Assembly: GCF_029024945.1 (NCBI RefSeq)
Contig: NZ_CP118976.1
Span: 1,736,001-1,800,000, forward strand
DNA from: Staphylococcus succinus
Lineage (GTDB): Bacteria; Bacillota; Bacilli; Staphylococcales; Staphylococcaceae
Length of the DNA: 64,000 nucleotides
Direction of reading: 5' to 3'
The notes beneath the pieces were generated by a model. It had not been told where the DNA came from and did no database searches. It saw nothing but the letters and a program-made list of their open reading frames with translations. A program made the translations under genes and the position numbers. How positions within the stretch are numbered: position 1 is the first letter of the stretch; every line of letters begins with the position of its first letter. Positions 35,351 through 43,600 of the stretch are shown here, piece by piece.

Positions 35351-37579
35351 TTATTTATCTTTTGATTTACTTGTACTTTTCGTACTACTAGAACTAGACT
35401 CCCCATCGACTTCTTCTGAAGATAAGGTCACTTCAATCTTGTCATTTTTACTGACTTGCTGTCCTTTAGTTACCGATTGATTAGAAACAAAACCACTACC
35501 TTTTGTAGTTACCTTAGTATTTGTTAAGTTTTCAAATGCAATCACTTCTTCTTTCGTCCATCCAGTCATATCAGGCATCGTGATGTCACCATCAGTAAGC
35601 AGTAACACTTTACTATTCGGCAAGAGTTCTCTGTCTGCAGTTATAGCCTGTTTCGTGACTTTCTCTCCATCGCCGATAACAATAGGTTCTAGTGACTTAC
35701 CATTGATTTTATCTTCTGCTTTTTGAGTTTCTAAGCCTTCAACATTAGGCACTTTACTATATTTAACATCTGCTGTATCTTTAGAGTTTTTATCTCCAAC
35801 ATTCAGATACTTCAGTGTGTTTTCCATAATTGGTTTAAAGGCTTTACTTACACCCATTTCATATGCTTCTTGATCGTTTTGTTGGGCTAAGCTCATACCT
35901 GCATACACAATCACTTCAGGATCATCTTTAGGTGCATCACCAATAAAACTTACGAAATAAGGATTTTCTCCTTCTACATAACCTCCGTTATCTGGGTCTG
36001 CCACCTGAGCAGTACCAGTCTTACCAGCTATATCATAACCATCCACTCTATAGTTTGTCGCATGACTGTCTTCACTATTCACCACTTTATCTAATTCAGC
36101 TCTTACTTTCTTAGCAGTGTCTTTAGTGATTGGTTTCCCATCATATTCTTTCTTACCTTTATAGTAAGTATCTTTACTAACGGGGTTAGTGATATTGTCA
36201 ACATACCACGGTTTCAACATATTACCATCATTGAAGAATGATGATTGCGCTTTTAGCATTTGTACCGGTGTAACTGTTGTAGATTGACCGAAAGAAGAAG
36301 TTTTTTGTTGCGCTTCGTTATCCCAGGCAATACCACCTGTAGCTTCACCGTCAAACATGCCATGAGTTGACTTACCGAAACCAAATTTTTCATACCATGA
36401 TTTCATTTTATCTGTGCCAACTAAATCTTGTAAGTGCATCATTAATGTATTAGATGAATACGTGAACCCTAATGTCATTGGGATATCTCCCCAACCTACT
36501 TTGTTCCAGTCAGAAATTTTCGATCCCATCACATCTCTTGGTCTTGCTGTATATTTTTTATCTGGTTGGAATTTACCTTCTTGAATGGCTGCAGCTAGTC
36601 CAAACGATTTAAATGTTGAACCGGGTTCATACGTATTTTGATACAAGTCGTTTGCCCATTTTTCACCAAAACCTTTACCTGTTTCAGGATTAAATGTAGG
36701 TCTTTGACTTGAGGCAAGAATTTCGCCAGTATGTGCATCCATTACCACTGCAAATAAATCTTTTGGTTTATACCGGTCAACCATACTATCTAACGCTTCC
36801 TCCACAAATACTTGTATATTGGAATCTATAGTTAGGTGTACATCATCGCCACGCTGAGGTGTTTTTTCTTTTTTAGTATTTGGTGCAATATAACCCCAAA
36901 TATCATGAATATATGATAACGTTCCTTTGCGTCCAGTTAAATAGCTATCAAATATCTTTTCGACACCCATTGCGCCTTTTAAATCTCCACTTTCAGGATC
37001 TTTTTGTGCGATTCCTATTAAATGAGATGCAAAATTACCATTTGGATAAAAACGCTCAGTTTCAGGATAAAGTGTGATTCCTGGAAGGTTCATTTTTTCT
37101 ATCTTTTCTTTTTGTTGATAGGTTATATCTGTACCTTTTTGTCCAAATTCAACTTGGAACGCTTTTTTATTTTTTAATTTTGTTTCAATCTCTTTTGCAG
37201 ACATATCTACTACAGTAGCTAACTTTTTAGCAGTTTTCTTCTTATCGACAACATGCTTGGGTTTATCACTACCTGCGCTTGCTTTTTTATCTACGATAGC
37301 AACCAGTTTATAACGTTCCACATCTTCTGCAAGAACTTTACCATTTCGATCATATATTTTTCCTCGTTCAGGTTGTTCTTGGCTGTTAACTAGATACTTT
37401 TCGTTCGCTTTCATGATTAAATCTTGACCCGAAGAATGTCCAGTCAACATAATATATGAAAATCTTAAAACCAACGTAAAAAAGAGCAGTCCGAATCCGA
37501 GAATCAGTAGGACTGCCCCTATTTTATTTTGTTTAATTGGTAAGTTTGGTTTTTTAAATTTAATTCTTCGCTTCGTCAT
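35351..37579 (-). CDS. pbp1: Penicillin-binding protein 1 (class B, divisome transpeptidase)
   Basis: This is the monofunctional transpeptidase of the divisome, partner of FtsW. The 742-residue protein has one transmembrane segment near 20-42, a pedestal/dimerisation domain (ERGKIYDRNGKVLAEDVERY) and a transpeptidase domain with SxxK as STFK near 317, SxN as SSN near 371, and KTGTAQ near 518. Two PASTA domains (about 600-725) follow, then a Ser-rich tail. Its start overlaps the ftsL end by 20 nt. All motifs are intact. Confidence 0.97.
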   Translation of the reverse strand: MTKRRIKFKKPNLPIKQNKIGAVLLILGFGLLFFTLVLRFSYIMLTGHSSGQDLIMKANEKYLVNSQEQPERGKIYDRNGKVLAEDVERYKLVAIVDKKASAGSDKPKHVVDKKKTAKKLATVVDMSAKEIETKLKNKKAFQVEFGQKGTDITYQQKEKIEKMNLPGITLYPETERFYPNGNFASHLIGIAQKDPESGDLKGAMGVEKIFDSYLTGRKGTLSYIHDIWGYIAPNTKKEKTPQRGDDVHLTIDSNIQVFVEEALDSMVDRYKPKDLFAVVMDAHTGEILASSQRPTFNPETGKGFGEKWANDLYQNTYEPGSTFKSFGLAAAIQEGKFQPDKKYTARPRDVMGSKISDWNKVGWGDIPMTLGFTYSSNTLMMHLQDLVGTDKMKSWYEKFGFGKSTHGMFDGEATGGIAWDNEAQQKTSSFGQSTTVTPVQMLKAQSSFFNDGNMLKPWYVDNITNPVSKDTYYKGKKEYDGKPITKDTAKKVRAELDKVVNSEDSHATNYRVDGYDIAGKTGTAQVADPDNGGYVEGENPYFVSFIGDAPKDDPEVIVYAGMSLAQQNDQEAYEMGVSKAFKPIMENTLKYLNVGDKNSKDTADVKYSKVPNVEGLETQKAEDKINGKSLEPIVIGDGEKVTKQAITADRELLPNSKVLLLTDGDITMPDMTGWTKEEVIAFENLTNTKVTTKGSGFVSNQSVTKGQQVSKNDKIEVTLSSEEVDGESSSSSTKSTSKSKDK

Positions 37580-37952
37580 TATTACGCACTACCTTTACAT
37601 TGTCGTTCTTAAGGCTCATTCCTTGGTCTTTAGCCTTATTGTAAATGCGTTCATATGATGAGTTCTTTTTAATTTCAGATTCTATTGCGCTGTTTTCACT
37701 TGATTGTTTTTCGATTTTAGTATCTAAATCTGCAATTTTTCCTCGAGTATCATACGCATCCATTTTCAAAGATAGCATATAAATACTAATCAAAGCAATT
37801 ATTGTTATAAGACCTATGTATAACATTTTTTCGAATTTAGTAAGTTGTACGACAACCTTACGTTTTACGGTTTTGGTCTGGGTCGATGGTTTCGACTCAG
37901 GAATCGGTTGTTCGACATCATTATAAGGTTGATATATCTTCTCTGCTACCAC
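37560..37952 (-). CDS. ftsL: Cell division protein FtsL
   Basis: The 130-residue bitopic protein has a cytoplasmic basic part (TVKRKVVVQLTKFEKML), one transmembrane helix near 46-64 and an extracytoplasmic coiled coil (about 70-115). FtsL forms the FtsL-DivIC-DivIB complex that activates septal wall synthesis. Identification rests on size, topology and position between rsmH and pbp1, since FtsL sequences vary. It overlaps pbp1 by 20 nt. Confidence 0.93.
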   Translation of the reverse strand: MVAEKIYQPYNDVEQPIPESKPSTQTKTVKRKVVVQLTKFEKMLYIGLITIIALISIYMLSLKMDAYDTRGKIADLDTKIEKQSSENSAIESEIKKNSSYERIYNKAKDQGMSLKNDNVKVVRNNDEAKN

Positions 37953-37966
37953 TCAACATTCACTCC

Positions 37967-38902
37967 TTATTTTAATATTTCTGCAACACGTAACTTAGCA
38001 CTACGTGCTCGGTTATTTGTTTCTAAATCGTCATCATCGGCAGTTATAGGTTTACGATTAACACGTTTCAATTTAGGCGTGTATGCTTCAGGTATGACTG
38101 GCAATCCTCTTGGGACATCTGGCCCCTTTTCATATTCTTGAAACATTTGTTTGCATAAACGATCTTCTAATGAATGGAATGTTATCACTGAAATTCTACC
38201 GTCTACTTTTACTGCAGCAATTGCTTGTTCTAATGAATCTTCAAAAGCTGATAACTCATCATTTACTGCAATTCTAATTGCTTGGAAAATTCTTTTGGCT
38301 GGGTGACCACCTTTACGTCTCGCTTTGGCTGGTATACCTTCTTTTATAATATCTACAAGCTCTAGTGTAGTTTCGATTGGCTTTTGCTCTCTATTCTGTT
38401 CGATACGCCTAGCGACTTGTTTTGAAAACTTCTCTTCACCGTATCTATGGAAGATTCTTACTAAATTTTCAAATTTCCAATCATTTACCACTTCATAAGC
38501 TGATAATGATTGTGTCTGATCCATTCGCATATCTAACTTTGCATCATGGTGATAACTAAAACCTCTCTCAGGCACATCCAATTGTGGACTTGAAACGCCT
38601 AAGTCATAATATATCCCATCAACTTTTTCAATATTCAAATCATCTAAAATTTCAGTTAATTTTCTAAAGTTGCTATGGACAAAGGTGACTTTATGTAGAT
38701 GTTCTTTTAATACTTCTTTTGCATTTTCAATTGCAGTTGTATCTTGATCTATTGCTATCAGGCGACCATTGTCATCGAGTTGTTCTAGTAAATAGAGGGC
38801 ATGTCCAGCTCCACCTAATGTACAGTCGACATATACGCCATCTGCTTTAATATTCAAATAATCAATGGTTTCCTTAAGCATTACGCTGACATGATGAAAC
38901 AA
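37967..38902 (-). CDS. rsmH: 16S rRNA (cytosine-1402 N4)-methyltransferase
   Basis: RsmH methylates N4 of C1402 in the 16S rRNA decoding centre, using S-adenosylmethionine. The 311-residue protein starts MFHHVSVMLKETIDYL, has the SAM-binding YVDCTLGGAGHA near 24-35, the catalytic-site segment YYDLGVSSPQLD near 98-109 and VITFHSLEDR near 235-244. It is the second gene of the dcw cluster, 14 nt after mraZ. No unusual feature is seen. Confidence 0.97.
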   Translation of the reverse strand: MFHHVSVMLKETIDYLNIKADGVYVDCTLGGAGHALYLLEQLDDNGRLIAIDQDTTAIENAKEVLKEHLHKVTFVHSNFRKLTEILDDLNIEKVDGIYYDLGVSSPQLDVPERGFSYHHDAKLDMRMDQTQSLSAYEVVNDWKFENLVRIFHRYGEEKFSKQVARRIEQNREQKPIETTLELVDIIKEGIPAKARRKGGHPAKRIFQAIRIAVNDELSAFEDSLEQAIAAVKVDGRISVITFHSLEDRLCKQMFQEYEKGPDVPRGLPVIPEAYTPKLKRVNRKPITADDDDLETNNRARSAKLRVAEILK

Positions 38903-38916
38903 TTTAACGCCTCCAT

Positions 38917-39348
38917 TTAAAAGTCAAAATCAATTAAGTCTTCAGCAATATCTTCAAAGCTATCTTCAGATTCTTCATAGAAGCTGTTCCAAGTTTCTCT
39001 ATCCCAAATTTCAATTCGATTTGAGACGCCGATTACTGTGCACTCTTTGCTTAAATTAGCATATTGTCGCAAATTTTGCGGAATGTTAATACGCCCTTGT
39101 TTATCTAACTCTACTTCAATAGCTCCCGAGAAAAACATACGCATAAATTTCCGTGCGTCTTTTTTAGTCATTGGTAATGTCTTCATTTTCTCTTCAATAA
39201 CTTGCCATTCTTCCAAAGTATAGCCAAACAAACATTTATCAAGGCCTCGGGTGATTACAAAACGTTCATTTAAGTCATAACGAAACTTAGAAGGAACAAT
39301 CATACGTCCCTTCGTATCCAACTGGTGTTCGTATTCCCCCATGAACAT
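38917..39348 (-). CDS. mraZ: Transcriptional regulator MraZ
   Basis: MraZ is a DNA-binding protein with two AbrB-like SpoVT folds; it binds repeats in its own promoter and controls the dcw operon. The 143-residue protein shows both DxxGR motifs: QLDTKGRMIVPSKFR near 9-23 and ELDKQGRINIPQNLR near 79-93. Length and start (MFMGEYEHQLD) match the staphylococcal form. It is the first gene of the cluster, beginning after the bshC terminator. Confidence 0.97.
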   Translation of the reverse strand: MFMGEYEHQLDTKGRMIVPSKFRYDLNERFVITRGLDKCLFGYTLEEWQVIEEKMKTLPMTKKDARKFMRMFFSGAIEVELDKQGRINIPQNLRQYANLSKECTVIGVSNRIEIWDRETWNSFYEESEDSFEDIAEDLIDFDF

Positions 39349-39445
39349 TTATAATCACCTCACCTTCTCATATATATAATTTACCACATCTCACCACTAT
39401 CCTCCACTAATTATATAATTTTCGCCCAAATTTATCATTTCACAT

Positions 39446-39485
39446 AAAAAAAGCCCTGATTCATCTTATAGATGAATCAGGGCTT
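39446..39485 (-). terminator. Terminator after bshC
   Basis: A perfect 15-bp stem, AAGCCCTGATTCATC and its complement, has a 5-nt loop and a T run on the minus strand, starting 13 nt after the bshC stop. Confidence 0.93.
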
Positions 39486-39497
39486 CCCTTACAGCCT

Positions 39498-41111
39498 CTA
39501 AGGTTTTAAGACAATATGATCAAAAGTATAAGGAAGTGGTGGATAGGTGGAGGGACTAAACACATCAATCCCAAAATCATTCATTATTTGTAATGGATTC
39601 CATATTCTTTCTTGTAATCCTGCCATAGGATGAAGCGCTTCACTCAATTCCTTAAAATGTTTCATACTAATTTCATTTTCTCTTTCAATATTCAACAAAT
39701 ATCTATTTATAAGATAGTCATACTGTTTTTGATGAATTGCGTTATTCTTTTCTACCAATACTTCATTATCATTGTTACCTTGTACTTCTATTTTCAAATC
39801 TTGATATAATTGTTCCTGTTTCTCTTTTATAGTATCAATTTTATCAATAAAATCTTGCGAAGCTTGTGCTCTAACAAATTTCCTTTTATCATCTTGAATA
39901 CCATTTGCGATAATTTGTGTGATATCTAACTGATATTGCGATAATAATTTTTCGGTTCTTTCATTAATATAACTTATACGTAATCTCGGTAAAACTACAG
40001 GCATAGAAACGCCTAAAACATTAAACACTTCACTCAGTTCAGTCCAATATTTTATTTCACTAGGACCTCCAACAAATGCAACTGTATTAAATAACCACTC
40101 TTCCATTACAGGCCTCGTAACAACATTATTAGAAAACCTTTCAGGTTCTGATTCGAGAATATCCAATAAAGCTTCTTTTGATATTGCCTTATTGGATTTA
40201 TTTAAATGGAAGTAACCCTCTTTAAAAGAAAGTAATTGTCTCATATTATCTTCATGTAAAAACAAATGTACATTTGTATCCGTTTGTATCATTTGATCTA
40301 AACCAGATTGAACAGTTTGTGCTTGCGTTGTTCGAAAAGCATCATCAACTTTTTGATGTTGTTCAATGATTTGCTTTATAAATGGTTGCTCTAATTTACG
40401 TAATGAAGGGTCGTTAGCATCTATCATTAAAAGCCCATAAGCCTTAAAAACTTCATGCAATAACGCTTTAAACATATCCGTCCAACTATCATAACGATCT
40501 ATAATATTACGGCAGATATCTAGCAACGGTTTAGAATGTGGGGTTTCATTCATTTGTTCGAAAAATTGAGCTAATGTTTCTTTTAATTGTGTTTTATCTG
40601 GTTGATAACGAGATACACTTGTTTCTGGAGGAACCATTGTATGATATTTGATTTTATGTAAATTAGCATCATGGTTATTATATACATAGGTATGATTCAC
40701 TTCATCAAAATCATGGTCCTCTCCAGCAATCCAAAAGACAGGTACTACATCAGTGTCATAATCTTTAGATAGACTTTGACTTAATGTAATGATAGAAAAA
40801 ATTTTATGAAAAGTGTATAAAGGCCCCCCAAATAATCCTGCTTGTTGTCCTCCTACAACTACTTTTGCGCCTTCACTTAATAATTTAATATGATTATTTT
40901 GTTCATCAGTTAACTCTAAGTCACTCATATACTGTTCTATCACATGAGCTAACTCTGTTTCTCTTCCGTTACTTTCGTTCAATAATCTTTGCTGATAGCT
41001 TTTAGAATCCATCGCATCCATGTGATAAAACTGAGCTAACATTGAATCGCTTTGTTTAATTTTAGAAATAAATTGATCTTGCTCATTAAGTTTCTTAGTC
41101 ATACAATCCAT
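39498..41111 (-). CDS. bshC: Bacillithiol synthase BshC
   Basis: BshC adds cysteine to glucosaminyl malate, the last step of bacillithiol synthesis, the main low-molecular thiol of staphylococci. The 537-residue protein contains GGQQAGLFGGPLYTFHK near 96-112, WIAGEDHDFDEVNH near 136-149, NNVVTRPVMEEWLFN and LHPMAGLQERIWNPLQ, all family-defining. It is closed by its own terminator just before mraZ, the usual staphylococcal order. Confidence 0.95.
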   Translation of the reverse strand: MDCMTKKLNEQDQFISKIKQSDSMLAQFYHMDAMDSKSYQQRLLNESNGRETELAHVIEQYMSDLELTDEQNNHIKLLSEGAKVVVGGQQAGLFGGPLYTFHKIFSIITLSQSLSKDYDTDVVPVFWIAGEDHDFDEVNHTYVYNNHDANLHKIKYHTMVPPETSVSRYQPDKTQLKETLAQFFEQMNETPHSKPLLDICRNIIDRYDSWTDMFKALLHEVFKAYGLLMIDANDPSLRKLEQPFIKQIIEQHQKVDDAFRTTQAQTVQSGLDQMIQTDTNVHLFLHEDNMRQLLSFKEGYFHLNKSNKAISKEALLDILESEPERFSNNVVTRPVMEEWLFNTVAFVGGPSEIKYWTELSEVFNVLGVSMPVVLPRLRISYINERTEKLLSQYQLDITQIIANGIQDDKRKFVRAQASQDFIDKIDTIKEKQEQLYQDLKIEVQGNNDNEVLVEKNNAIHQKQYDYLINRYLLNIERENEISMKHFKELSEALHPMAGLQERIWNPLQIMNDFGIDVFSPSTYPPLPYTFDHIVLKP

Positions 41112-41394
41112 TCATAATTCTCCTTATGTTACTCTATTCCTAATCAGTATAAAGTTTATGTACTTTGTTGACAATTTAACGGCTTATAATATTAAATTTT
41201 TTTATGCTATGCACTTATATAAGATTCTATAAATTGTTACATCATCCTATTTTTCCCTAATTAAAGTCAATTACGTTAAACAATAGTTTTATTTAAAGTA
41301 ATTTTTAACTAATGTGTTTACAACCGTTATTTTTGTGAAATATCATTATAAATAAGGTATAATAACAATTAAGAAAACAAAGGGGGAACGGTTT
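41112..41394 (+). other. Divergent promoter region between bshC and the GNAT gene
   Basis: About 280 AT-rich bases hold both promoters. On plus, TATAAT at about 41357-41362 is a good -10 element roughly 30 nt before the ribosome binding site GGGGGA; the -35 is unclear. No gene is seen. Confidence 0.45.
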
Positions 41395-41838
41395 ATGAGT
41401 AATGTAAAACATCTTGATATAAATTATAAAACGGATGAACTGTTTGAAGATTTCAGGAACTTTGGAAATGAAGACTTATATTTAGTCGATGAATTGCGCG
41501 GAGAAATGATTGATGCTAGCTCAGATTCACCTTTTTACGGCGTATATGTCGGCGATAGATTAGGTGCACGTATGGCATTGTACCGTAAAGGAGAAGTAGA
41601 AGAAGTACATTTCCCTGAATACGATGATTATAATATCATATGGAAATTAGAAGTATTACGTGACTTCCAAGATCGTGGTTATGGTACAGCGTTATTAAAT
41701 CATGCTAAAGTACAAGGCTTACCTATTAAAGTAATTGCCCGTAATCAATCAAAAGATTTCTTTATTAAACAAGGGTTTAAAGATTTAGGCGAAACAAACA
41801 AAGATGGTCATGATGTGCTCATATGGTCACCAGAATAA
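41395..41838 (+). CDS. GNAT-family N-acetyltransferase
   Basis: The 147-residue protein has the GNAT fold, with the acetyl-CoA-binding motif A as LRDFQDRGYGTALLNHA near 98-114 (Q/R-x-x-G-x-G form) and the C-terminal FFIKQGFKDLGETNKDG. It is conserved beside bshC in staphylococci, but the substrate is unknown. The start follows AAGGGGGAACG. It is monocistronic and ends at a strong shared terminator. Confidence 0.9.
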   Translation: MSNVKHLDINYKTDELFEDFRNFGNEDLYLVDELRGEMIDASSDSPFYGVYVGDRLGARMALYRKGEVEEVHFPEYDDYNIIWKLEVLRDFQDRGYGTALLNHAKVQGLPIKVIARNQSKDFFIKQGFKDLGETNKDGHDVLIWSPE

Positions 41839-41840
41839 AT

Positions 41841-41882
41841 AAAAAGGATTGAACTAGATAATTGTCTAGTTCAATCCTTTTT
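41841..41882. terminator. Bidirectional terminator between GNAT and HAD genes
   Basis: AAAAAGGATTGAACTAGA and its perfect complement are separated by a short loop, with T runs on both ends. It begins 2 nt after the GNAT stop and touches the HAD stop codon. Confidence 0.92.
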
Positions 41883-42564
41883 ATATGTATAATTCTAATT
41901 CTTTTAATGAATTAATCGTATAATCAGGACTAATGTCTGTTTCATTACTATTATTACGTGGGTTAAACCAACATGTATTAATTTGGGCATTTTTCCCACC
42001 TAAAATATCGGAAGTAATAGAATCTCCAACAATTATAGCATGCTTTCTTTTGTCTTCCCCTATCTTATCAAATACATAATCAAAAAACTCAGGCATCGGC
42101 TTTTGATATCCAGTTTGCTCCGAAACAAAAACATCTTTAAACCAACCTCCAAAAGGTGTTTTCTCGATACGTCTCTCTTGTGTCTCTAACACACCATTAG
42201 TAACAATATACAAATTATGATTATCTTTTAACCGTTTTAACGTTTCAAGTGTATGATCAAAATATTTAATTGGTGCATTCGCTAATTCATCTCTGAATAT
42301 GTAATCTGCTTCACTGCCATCTACTTCAATTTGATGTAGCGCAAAATAAGCTTCAAACCTTTTACTCAACACTTCATCCTTTGTTATTTTCTCTTGTTGA
42401 AACGCTTCCCAATGTGATTGGTTAACTTTCATGAATAATTCTAAATCACTATGATTACTGTTCAAATTATATTTTTGTGTCATTTTAAAAAAAGCATATG
42501 CTTCAGCATCATGAAAATCAACAAGTGTATCATCAAAATCCACGAGTATATTTCTAGTTTTCAT
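41881..42564 (-). CDS. YjjG-family HAD hydrolase (putative 5'-nucleotidase)
   Basis: The 227-residue haloacid-dehalogenase protein has motif I VDFDDTLVDF near 8-17, motif II IVTNG near 119, a Lys in GYQKPMPEFF and motif IV IIVGDSITSDILGG near 177-190. The layout matches YfnB/YjjG enzymes, which dephosphorylate pyrimidine nucleoside monophosphates and thereby clear modified nucleotides. In S. aureus the homologue also neighbours the psm-beta genes. Substrate remains inferred. Confidence 0.9.
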   Translation of the reverse strand: MKTRNILVDFDDTLVDFHDAEAYAFFKMTQKYNLNSNHSDLELFMKVNQSHWEAFQQEKITKDEVLSKRFEAYFALHQIEVDGSEADYIFRDELANAPIKYFDHTLETLKRLKDNHNLYIVTNGVLETQERRIEKTPFGGWFKDVFVSEQTGYQKPMPEFFDYVFDKIGEDKRKHAIIVGDSITSDILGGKNAQINTCWFNPRNNSNETDISPDYTINSLKELELYI

Positions 42565-42666
42565 ATTATATATTCTCCTTTAAAGCTTTAATAATAAATC
42601 GTTACATGTTATTTGTACTTAAATCGTATATTGTTTTGAGTATACACTTTTTTTATACATAAAAAA

Positions 42667-42692
42667 ATGGCTAAGGTTAACACCCTAGCCAT
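42667..42692 (-). terminator. Terminator of the psm-beta operon
   Basis: ATGGCTAGGG and CCTTAGCCAT arms around a TGTTAA loop are followed by a run of T on the minus strand, 16 nt after the second psm-beta stop. Confidence 0.85.
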
Positions 42693-42707
42693 CATCAGTA
42701 TTCATAT

Positions 42708-42842
42708 TTAGAATCCGAATAATTTTGACAATATACCTACGCCGCTTGATACGATATCTACAATGCTTGTGCCTAACTTAGCGCTGTCTCCAGTAATTCC
42801 TGCTTCAACTGTGTTTTTAATTGCTTCAAATAAACCTTCCAT
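42708..42842 (-). CDS. psmB: Phenol-soluble modulin, beta class (second copy)
   Basis: The 44-residue peptide begins MEGLFEAIKNTVEAGITG and ends GVGILSKLFGF. It has the AKLGTSIVDIV centre and C-terminal LFGF that define beta-type PSMs. Like S. aureus PSM-beta1 (MEGLFNAIKDTV...), it has no signal peptide and would be exported by the Pmt ABC transporter. These amphipathic peptides act in biofilm structuring and are weakly cytolytic. The ATG follows AAAAGGAGATAATAACT. It forms a tandem pair with the gene at 42889. Confidence 0.95.
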   Translation of the reverse strand: MEGLFEAIKNTVEAGITGDSAKLGTSIVDIVSSGVGILSKLFGF

Positions 42843-42888
42843 AGTTATTATCTCCTTTTCTTATATTTCGTTTTTTATGCTGTAGTAC

Positions 42889-43023
42889 CTAGAATCCAAA
42901 TAATTTTGCTGCTATGCTTACGCCATTTGATACAATATCTACTATGCTTGTGCCTAACTTAGCGCTATCTCCCGCAATTCCTGCTTGAACTGTGTTTTTA
43001 ATTGCTTCAAATAATCCTTCCAT
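42889..43023 (-). CDS. psmB: Phenol-soluble modulin, beta class (first copy)
   Basis: The 44-residue peptide begins MEGLFEAIKNTVQAGIAG and ends VSIAAKLFGF. It differs from the second copy at seven positions (VE/VQ, IT/IA, and a cluster near SSGVGILS/SNGVSIAA), so this is a recent tandem duplication. The ATG follows AAAAGGAGTGTTTATA. It is first in the operon, 46 nt before copy two. PSM operons in staphylococci are directly activated by AgrA. Confidence 0.95.
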   Translation of the reverse strand: MEGLFEAIKNTVQAGIAGDSAKLGTSIVDIVSNGVSIAAKLFGF

Positions 43024-43344
43024 TATAAACACTCCTTTTAAAAGTTAAATTATTATGACTGAAATTATGTTGAAGACGATAACTTTATTTAGCTATTTTG
43101 TAAGTTATCGTTTTGTTACTTTTACTATAGAATAATACTTGATATAATTGTGGGATTTTTCTTAATTAGCTATAATTGGGCAATTTTCGTCACTTTATAT
43201 ATTGTCCGAAACAGTTTTGAATTCTTAACTGTATTTATGACAATTTAATAATGTACAATGTAACATTTCGAATTATGATCCTGTTTTCAATGTAAAATTA
43301 GTTTTATTTTTATAAACCATCCTAATTTTTATTTATAAATTAAA
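43024..43344 (-). promoter_or_regulatory. psm-beta upstream region with ACAGTT/AACTGT inverted repeat
   Basis: About 320 bp of non-coding DNA precede psm-beta. At 43211-43232 an inverted repeat ACAGTT-N10-AACTGT occurs. On the minus strand the second arm reads ACAGTTAAG, identical to the AgrA-site half of agr P2/P3. The usual second direct repeat 12-13 nt away is not evident, and the distance to the psm start (about 190 nt) is long, so AgrA binding is only possible. Confidence 0.35.
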
Positions 43345-43376
43345 AAATACGCTACTTAAATTTAAGTAGCGTATTT
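43345..43376 (-). terminator. Terminator downstream of the glycosyltransferase
   Basis: A near-perfect palindrome, AAATACGCTACTT and its complement with a 6-nt centre, is followed by TTTTTTAA on the minus strand. It lies 225 nt after the glycosyltransferase stop; the DNA between is AT-rich with no gene. Confidence 0.75.
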
Positions 43377-43600
43377 CCGCAAATTAATCAATAATACTTA
43401 TTATTTTCTTATAGCTAATATACTCATACCTTTTTAAATATATTTCGAAACATATTTTTTATATTTCGTTTATATATTTTATAAATTATCACAAAGGAAG
43501 TTATGCTTGTTATATATAATTCTATCTAATGTTAAAAAAACAGCAAATTATTTTTATCATGCTTTTTGCGTAACATAATTCGCCATCTAAACCTAATATT

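Noticed and set aside
43024..43344. A possible third psm-beta copy upstream of the pair
   Set aside because: I read both strands for MEGLF and LFGF codons and found only the two copies.
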